Source: Albula goreensis
Lineage: Eukaryota > Chordata > Actinopteri > Albuliformes > Albulidae
Direction: 5' to 3'
Assembly: GCA_022829145.1 (NCBI GenBank)
Contig: CM040753.1
Span: 3,521,149-3,585,148, forward strand
Length of the DNA: 64,000 nt
Shown: in pieces, positions 56,488 to 64,000 of the stretch
Layout: each line of letters starts with the position of its first letter
Numbering within the stretch: position 1 is the stretch's first letter
Program-made: the position numbers and the translations under genes
Notes under the pieces: generated by a model
The model's database searches: none
What the model saw: the letters and a program-made list of their open reading frames with translations, nothing else
Told to the model about the DNA's origin: nothing

Positions 56488-57095
56488 TTTCTGATTACAT
56501 TGCACATGCCCTGAACTAAGTGCACTCAATTTAAACTGGCCCTCCAATTCCATGCCATGATCTTAAAACAGTACATAAATACTCAGTATGAGATGGTGTG
56601 CAATCAGCCTGATTCGAACCCTGATTCAAACTATCCCACCCAAAATAAAAGACTGTCTACCTGATATGAAAACAAACAAGCACCTCTCCTTGAAACCTGG
56701 AGGGAGATCTCGGGTGAATGTAGTTAGCCCAGCAGTGATGAAAGATCTTTGCTCACGCCCCAATCTGTGATAAATTGTGCTTTGTTCATTCCAGCAAATG
56801 GTCCATGATGCATTTGGTACAGTATGCTTACTGACATCCATAACTTAACACCACAAAGGAGTGACAGGAGCTTTTTGATTAGGTCCACTCTCACCAGCTC
56901 CATGTTTGGATATTTATCAGCAGGAATCACTGTTATCACACAGCTCCGTATCCGAATACCTGACATTGGCCACAGCAATGGCTTTATATTGGCTCTTGCT
57001 AACTAGCATGCTATGTAAATGCATAGCTGTACATCTTAAAAGCTTTAAAAGTTAAAAGCTTTACAAGCGTACATAAATCTTTAAACTGGTAGATT
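56488..57095. other. Non-coding sequence, nothing recognised
   Basis: Overlapping short open frames on both strands at 56588-57006 have no family resemblance. No repeats were seen. Confidence 0.5.
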
Positions 57096-57097
57096 GT

Positions 57098-57166
57098 GTT
57101 GTTTGTGTGTGTGTGTATTGTTCTGTGTGTGCGTGTGTGTGCGTTTGTGTGTGTGTGTGTGTGTGC
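57098..57166. repeat. Interrupted (GT)n microsatellite
   Basis: About 68 bp of GT repeat with ATTGTTC and GCG interruptions. Confidence 0.93.
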
Positions 57167-57487
57167 ATATCCAATGAACCCTAGTGATAACAATGACTGG
57201 ATGTGCCACTAATCTCATTTTAGACGTTAACACTGGTTGGAAGGATGTTGGGGAAACAAATTGAAAAGACATATAGCCCACATTTCCACCACATTGCCAT
57301 TAAAAAAAACTAAACTAAACAAGCGCATAGATTTAAAGTTGCTGTGACAGAAGAAAAATCCAATTCCAAGACAGAATTTATTAAACAGATCTTCCGGTCC
57401 AGCAGCATACGCTGGTAATGCACCGCAGAGTCAGAGGAATGGGGCTCACCTGGTTTCAGGACCGTGGGTGGGCTTGTGGGACAGGAG

Positions 57488-57597
57488 CCCCCCCCCCACC
57501 CCACCCCCCACCCACCTGGCACGGTGGAACTGAAAGGAGGATGAGGAGAGAGAGGGGGGGGCACGGAAGGAAGCCCCCCCCTCCCCCCCCATCCACC
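57488..57597. repeat. C-run cluster; G-quadruplex motifs on the minus strand
   Basis: 57488-57516 holds long C runs separated by single A bases (CCCCCCCCCCACCCCACCCC, then CCACCCACC). A second cluster is at about 57574-57592. Between them is a G-rich AGAGAGGGGGGG run. The minus strand (dpp6 sense) would carry the quadruplex-forming G runs. Confidence 0.9.
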
Positions 57598-60500
57598 TGC
57601 AGGGGCCATAGCTCTCCCTCTCCCGGGGGCTACCATTTTACCGCTCTCAAAAAATAGAGGTGGGGGGCAGGATTGGAGGAAGCAGGAGGGGGAGAGAGTA
57701 CCAAGTGAAGCGGGCAAGAGAACAAGGTGTCACCTGATTTGGAATGATTCCAGTACCTGGGGCGTTCATGGGGAACCATCAACGCTGCTACTGACTGCAG
57801 GAGGTGATTTAAAAAACAACAAAGCAAAAAAAAAAAGAAAAAATACAAAAAGAAAACCTGCTGTAAAATGTCTGGTTGGTAATGCGTAAGGAAGCTGGCT
57901 CATTAGTGCTCATTAGTGGGTGAAACATTGGTCAGGTCTGCCCATCTAAAAACACCTGAAGTGCATTCACACACAGTACTGTGTACTCTCATTCTAAATA
58001 GCTAGGCCTAATAATTATAATTCTTTAATCACCTTTGACCATTAATAAAGCATTATTTACGTTTATAACAGCTTATAACTGTTCATTAGGTGTTGCCTAT
58101 TGTCATTATAAACCATTAAGAATATTTATGAAGGGCTATTTCGCACATTATTACACATAATGGTGGCATTGCATATGCTTCATAAGACTTAATAATGATG
58201 TACCTCAAATAAAGTGATGAAAGGTCACAATTAATAACGTCTGTGCATTAAATGATGGTTAGCCATGGCGCCTCTGTAGTTTCACTGCACACATTCATGA
58301 AATCCGCAGAGCTTTGAACAGTACTGTACTTCAGCGCTGGAGGATCATCGGCTTCAAATAAGAGGGGATAAAAATTCAGGCGACCGTTTCAAGCCCACTT
58401 GACTCATCCTGACAATTTTTCAGCTGTATATTATGTCCGGTCATTTGAAAAATGGTCTTGCACAATGATCCAAGTCTCAAAATTGACATTTTGGTAAATT
58501 ATTTGGAGCATTTTGGCTGCGAAAGTCTAGCTTCCTGACCTCCTAAAATGACTTCCCAAGCGCTGTGACATACATTCTTGCACATGGTACATGTGTGGCG
58601 TAGCTATTGTGTTCAAATAGCTGGTGACATTGGGAATGTATTGTAGTTTAGGAAATACAGTTCACTTTTGAAGTTTTAGACCTGGAAGGTGAGGTAGTCA
58701 CCACTGTTATGTGCTCTGTGGTTCCATGATATCTCATTTTGGTTCCTGGTATTTTCAACAAAATGTTACTTAAATCACAGTTATAAATGCGTGCAGGGAG
58801 TTGTTGTCTTGTGTTTCAGACCCTCTCGGTGTGTCTTTTAGACAAGCGCTTTCACAGAGGTCTCTCTCTCTCTCTTTCTCTCTTGTTCTCTCTCTTGTTC
58901 TTTCTCTCTCTTTCTCTCCCCGGCGGCATGGCCACACAGTTCCTCAGTTGCGCTGTCTACTTTTCAAAGTGAAAGGAAACGGTTGGCGGAGTATCAGAGA
59001 TTGCCCCAGGCCAGCGTTGTCACGGTAGCGGCCTCCGTACCTGGCTCGGTGCCAGCGAGGGAAGAAGAACAGTGATACTGGTGTGAAGAAAGTTCACTCC
59101 AGTACATCCACAAGCACACAAGCGTACATGCGTACGGCAGTCTAAAAATACTTCCTTTTTAAACAAAACGGTTTAAGGACTGTTGCCCCGACTAACGAAC
59201 AGTATGAACGTTATTTCATTTGCTACAAACAAGTCGATTTCCTATTTCACCATCTTACAAATTGGCCCCAGTGTTTTGTAGCCCATGCAAACATGCAGAG
59301 TTAACCACACATTCCCTACAGCTGCCCAGAAGAGCCAAGTTCCTCAAATCTGTGCTTTTCTCACATGCAGATTTCGCAGTTTTTCTCTTATGCACAATTC
59401 AGAATGGAAAACTATTACAACTGGCAGTATAAAAGTTCACCAAACCCGCAGTTCGGTATGTATCTCAGTAGCTGGTTAAAGAAATAAACAGAAAGTCTTA
59501 TACTTAGCTTCCGGTAGCATATAATTCAACGTGTATATATGTGTGTTGCTCCCTGTGCAGTAAGGTCTGAATAACCACTACACCCCTTCCTGCAATTGCC
59601 TTGGACTGTAACCTTGCATAATAAGCATCATTTTCATATATGCATGCTTCAGATTAGTTTAATTAAATGGGCCCCGGGGTCAGTTTGCACGCAAGTCTCA
59701 AGTATTGAAGGAAAGAAAGACTATATAGTGTTTTTATGGCAGTGGAGCTCTCCAATTTTTATTTGTGAAACTGAAAAATCAAATTGCCAAGTATTCATTA
59801 AGCAAACCATTGTACTGAATATGGGAAGAATGTAATTGTGGCCAACAACCTAATGAACAAAAAACAAAGGAGAGGAAAAAAGCTCAATAGTGGGTTAATT
59901 GATTTTTGGGGCGATGAAAAATTGAGCAACTGTAAGAAAGAGAACTTGGAAAACACACAAACACGGAACAGACTGAGCCAGCTTACACCTGCATTCATTT
60001 TAAATGACACATTCCAACCTCATTCCACTTCAGGCAACAACAATAATAATAAAATGTTAATGCAATACATTCTGGTCCATTTTTGGTGAAATACTTAATC
60101 CTGCAAAGTAAACCATGCAAAAAGTTGGCCTTCATCAGAAATCAATGACTTAATGAGCAAATGATTTTAGAAATGATGATTCTGCTTTCTCTTGGGTCCT
60201 TTTTTTTTCACAAAACAATATCGTACATTTAATTTTGCACAGCTTCATATTCTGATGGAAGTGCTGCCGGGGAGAGCATTTAGACTGCTGGAATGAGTCA
60301 CAAATAGTGTCTCTGGCTGAGGGCTTTCCAGTCTGTAGCTCTTCTGCAACACTAAACTGCTCTCTTGGTGCATCATGCAGACATTTTAAATGGCCTATGA
60401 ACACTCATTCTGTTCACAAGTTGACTTCAGTGTTCCTATTTGTGCAGGAGACCTTGGGGCTACATCGAGTGATAAGAAGCAACAATGTCTGACCTTCTCT

Positions 60501-63500
60501 GAAGTCTCAGCGATTTGCTGCTTTCTTTGTTTTCCTACACTGTGTTAGTCAGAATGCTAACCTCAACCGCGTGCGTCAACAACATTTACAGACATCAAAG
60601 AGCTCCACAGCATCACTGGCCGAGGAGTGCCATTTTCTGAGGGTGAATGTGTTGTCACATTCATTTAATGGCTCGCAACAAACAGAACCAGAAACAAAAA
60701 ATCACTTTATCTGAAATTTTTGTGCTTTTATACTAGGGGAATTGATTATCCTCACTGCTACGGTAGAATCATCAACAAGGCATCGGTTTGACTGATGTCA
60801 GAGCCCCAATTTTTTCATCTTTTCCCCTCAATAAACTCAACTGAACAAGGTGCTCATGAGAGTCAGCAGTCCACACTGGCCCAGCTTTGCTAGGGAATAA
60901 AAGGTGGCTAAAGCAGCTAGTTCTTCGGTCTCGTCCCTCTCTCCAGCCAATTGACTTCAGGGTTCACAGTTTGCTTTTGAAACAAGCATCTTTAAAGCAT
61001 GAGCTTCCCAGAGTTCCTCAGAGTTCTCATACTGCTCATTGCATGCTTTAGCAGGTTAATCAGGGTCTGTAACCAAACTCAAATTAACAGGGGTGATCTG
61101 AGTATAACGGATGTAGATGAATTATACTGGCACTTTTGCTCACTCAAATCCAACACATTCCATTTGTTAAAATGTAAATGAACCTGCTTTTGTCTTTTCA
61201 GTTTTGGTTTTTTGTTTGTTTAGGTAACATATGTTATTGTGTGTTTAATTTGTCACCCTTTTTCTCGATCGAAGTGATGAACTGCACTGTCCGGGTGAAA
61301 TATCTGTCCGAGGTCACATTAGAACCTGACTGCACTGACTCTTGTGCCCTTAAAGAGTCTTAGAAATGACAGCTTTGATAAGCCTCTGTGCATTTGAGGC
61401 AGTCTGCCTGCGCACACGCCCTTTTAGCAATCGAGTTTGCGTTTCAGCTCCATTGCCCCAATGTTCCCAATTTGAGTTTCTGGTTTGCTCCGTAATTCGG
61501 TTTGCTGTGATTTGCGGCGGATTGTTAGTGGAGCTGATCTGAGCGCCGGCTCCTGCTGGGGAACTGACTCACTCCTGCTGGCGGGTTTTTGTAGCGCCGC
61601 TAACCCTGGCACATCGACCCATGCTCTGGTTCAAGCTGTGCCACACGCGAGACGCAGAGCCTCGGCTACAGCAGTGTGGGGTGGTCTCCAACCCCCTGTG
61701 CTCCGGGGGAAGGTGGGGGGCGGGGTTGGGTATGGGCTGGGGAGGATCTGAGCCTTATTATAACTCATACTGACTTTCAGTCGAAAGGCCGGATTGCCCC
61801 CCACCGTAACCATGGAAACTTTGGCCATTGCGTTGATAAGAGCGCTACCTGCTAGCTGCTAGCTGCGTCGACCTCTGCAGATGGCAAATCTTCCAATTGT
61901 TCACTGAAGACTCATCTGGTCAGACCGCCTCTTGGTTCAGATAAAGGTTATGGCACCTTATGGTTTTTGTTATGGTAAATTATAGTTATTCATTGTTTGC
62001 ACTCAGGATCCGTAATAGTTCTGGTTGGCGTAGTTAGCTTGCATTCGTGCTCTGCTGTTGTTACGTTAATGCTCAGTGGTCTGAGAATACCGTTAGCCAG
62101 GACTGGCACCACTGCTCATATTAATCAGGTGGATATTCTCCATAACGGTAAGCTGGCCTGGATAAGAGGATCTGCTTAATTACAGTAATGTGCACCAGTG
62201 GTAATCTTAAGGTTTCTCATAACACAAAAGATTCTGCTTATCTCTGGTTCTCAAGTAAAATGGAATATTAAGGGAATATAGAGACGGTTATTAAATAATG
62301 TCCATTGGGAGGTGAACAACAGGTGCATGCAGGCCTCATTTTCAGTATTCATTGCTGTTTATAAGTACATCTCCACTGTATTTGATTTCCAAATCAGTGT
62401 GTTTTGTTCCAGAAATGAAGCAGGTCTCTTCCCCACCAGGATACACATAATCTCAGTTCACAATTCTGGAATAACTCACAACACACAGTTCTCTACTTTT
62501 GACGTATCCCAAGTAATATATTCACTTCTGTTTTCACAAAGACACCACTGCTTTGAGAAATCTAATTTCAGTGATGTAACTGTAGAAACATACCAAAATT
62601 GAGTCTGCCATGTCAGACTTGTAGATGTACTTTGCAGGACTGGTGTAGAGGTGTGGTTTAAGTTAAGGTTTAAGGTTTTGGTAGTTGTCTCTCAGATCCC
62701 TGTGTTAGTGTGTAATCATTTGAAAAAAAAAAACACTCTTAAGTGCATGCGTAAAATGTATTTTCTGATCAGTTGCCAGATATAGACACTATGGCAACAC
62801 AAACTGTGTTTCCAAGGTGGTCTGCACAGCTACAGAGATGCCATCCTCCAGACATATTGTAATATAATAGATTTCTTCAGAAAATAAATGACAGTGGCAG
62901 CACACACTTCCCCTAATGGATAGTCCCCAGAAATATCCAATACTCTACAGACTGCCATTTAGTTTAAAAATGATCAACAGTGAGTGACACATTAAAGGAA
63001 CCTCGGTATTACATTGTCAATACAAAACTCCATGACTGCAACCCCATCAAAATGCACTTCGTCTCTCTATGGGCATATTCCATTCAGTCAAAACAGACTA
63101 TACATTACGACATGCAGTTCTTACAGTAGTGTCCAATAAAATTTCATATTTCATTTGAGATAATCAAACAGGCCCTTTTACAATGTGTTCTTCACATTCT
63201 TAAGTAAAACAGCATTTGCTCTTGAAAAGACTAGCGTCAGTTTTGCTTGAAATAAATTAAAGAGACTAAGTGCAATTGATTTCTTCCCAGCAATGATGTT
63301 TTGTATCGACCAAGGTTTGGACCCCAAAGACATTTTCTTTGTTTGGGTCGTGTCCATATGAAGACTCCCATGCTGATGAAACCACTCCATTTTATTGAAA
63401 GTTGACAAGTTGACCAGAAAAACCAGAAAATAGACAATTGTGTTTTGTACAGCCAGGAAGAATCTCATAATCACTAAGTGCCACTTCCACCATGTGCCAG

Positions 63501-63708
63501 CTGAGAGATGCCAGTGCCGGCCTGCAATGGCGACTCTCAGCCATCCCTTTCCTAATGGCTCGTGTGAAATATCGTTCTGTCTTTAAAATGTCGAGAGCGG
63601 CGATCATCTGCTGCAAGGCGTGACTGACGCGTCCTCTTTTGTGCGTTAAACCAACAAACAAGAAGGACAGGAAGATCAAAGTGACTCATCTACTGACCTG
63701 CACAGCTG
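57598..63708. other. Non-coding sequence
   Basis: No supported gene. Small items: a TTATAA-rich stretch at 58010-58220 resembling the MITE at 26505; CT repeat at 58859-58920; a GC-richer block at about 61520-61830 containing a G run but no recognisable exon; A run at about 62723. Otherwise unique-looking sequence, some of which may be conserved non-coding DNA. Confidence 0.5.
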
Positions 63709-63871
63709 CAAACACACACACACACATCATGTTCAAAGCGGGTGCACACACACACACACACACACACTCGCCATGTTCAAAGCAAGCAAACACTCATGCA
63801 CACAAATGTGCACAAGTATACTTTCTCTTTGTAGCTTTCCCTCACAAACTCTCTCTCTCTCTCTCTCTCTC

Positions 63872-63903
<32 letters not shown>

Positions 63904-63953
63904 CTCTCTCTCTCTCTCTCCCACACAAACACTCACACACACACACTCACCTG
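63709..63953. repeat. Compound (CA)n and (CT)n microsatellite cluster
   Basis: CA runs at about 63711-63726 and 63744-63767; CT run at about 63847-63871; CA run to about 63900; CT run to about 63920; then CACACTCACA. A near-duplicate segment (CATGTTCAAAGC, at 63728 and 63772) suggests local duplication. Confidence 0.93.
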
Positions 63954-64000
63954 CACAACCATGCAGGTTTCTCTCTTGGTCTTTGTGTCTCTCACAAATA

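Noticed and set aside
61424-61830. GC-rich block with ATGs on both strands as a possible further dpp6 first exon
   Set aside because: No frame starts with a recognised DPP6 tail and runs into a phase-0 donor; short frames conflict on both strands.

Overview
This window is vertebrate, most likely teleost fish, genomic DNA. It is AT-leaning, dense in (CA)n/(CT)n microsatellites and minisatellites, and carries tRNA-derived SINE relics and small non-autonomous DNA transposons. No bacterial-style gene organisation is present. Only one gene could be recognised: dpp6, on the minus strand. It encodes the Kv4 potassium-channel auxiliary subunit DPPX/DPP6, and only alternative first coding exons are visible. 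The shared exons, starting with the transmembrane segment, would lie beyond position 1.

Layout, in the direction of dpp6 transcription (high to low coordinates). Positions 64000 to about 18070 are gene-poor DNA: intron of any longer dpp6 transcript, or upstream flank. At 17748-17804 is a 57-nt candidate first coding exon (starts MSVLIVTQQK, ends on a GTAAGG donor, phase 0), with a moderately CpG-rich 5' flank up to about 18070. At 1131-1325 is the long-isoform first exon (MASLYQRFTGKINT..., 65 codons, GTAAGA donor, phase 0). Positions 1-1130 are the start of the next intron. Because both exons end in phase 0, either could splice to the same downstream exon. This is how dpp6 and dpp10 make their N-terminal variants.

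The rest is repeat biology. A minisatellite of 39/45-bp units (44198-47305, roughly 75 copies) has a 123-bp higher-order pattern and produces long spurious open frames on both strands. A 57-bp, 14-copy array (49008-49806) appears to have expanded inside a tRNA-derived SINE whose 3' tail is still attached. A 59-bp tandem array (56211-56487) has units that each contain a near-perfect 19-bp-arm palindrome. A 50-bp CT/GT higher-order array lies at 36637-37300, and a compound (CA)n array at 42066-42450. Mobile elements include a 503-bp fold-back hAT-like element with equal 177-bp arms and a degenerate 8-bp target duplication (51654-52156), a TA-flanked mariner/pogo-like element (20054-20375), several hAT-like MITEs, and at least six SINE relics, one nested in a MITE.

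Most long open frames in the window are products of stop-free repeats and are not called as genes. dpp6 was identified by recalled family sequence, not by a database search. Repeat family names are tentative for the same reason.
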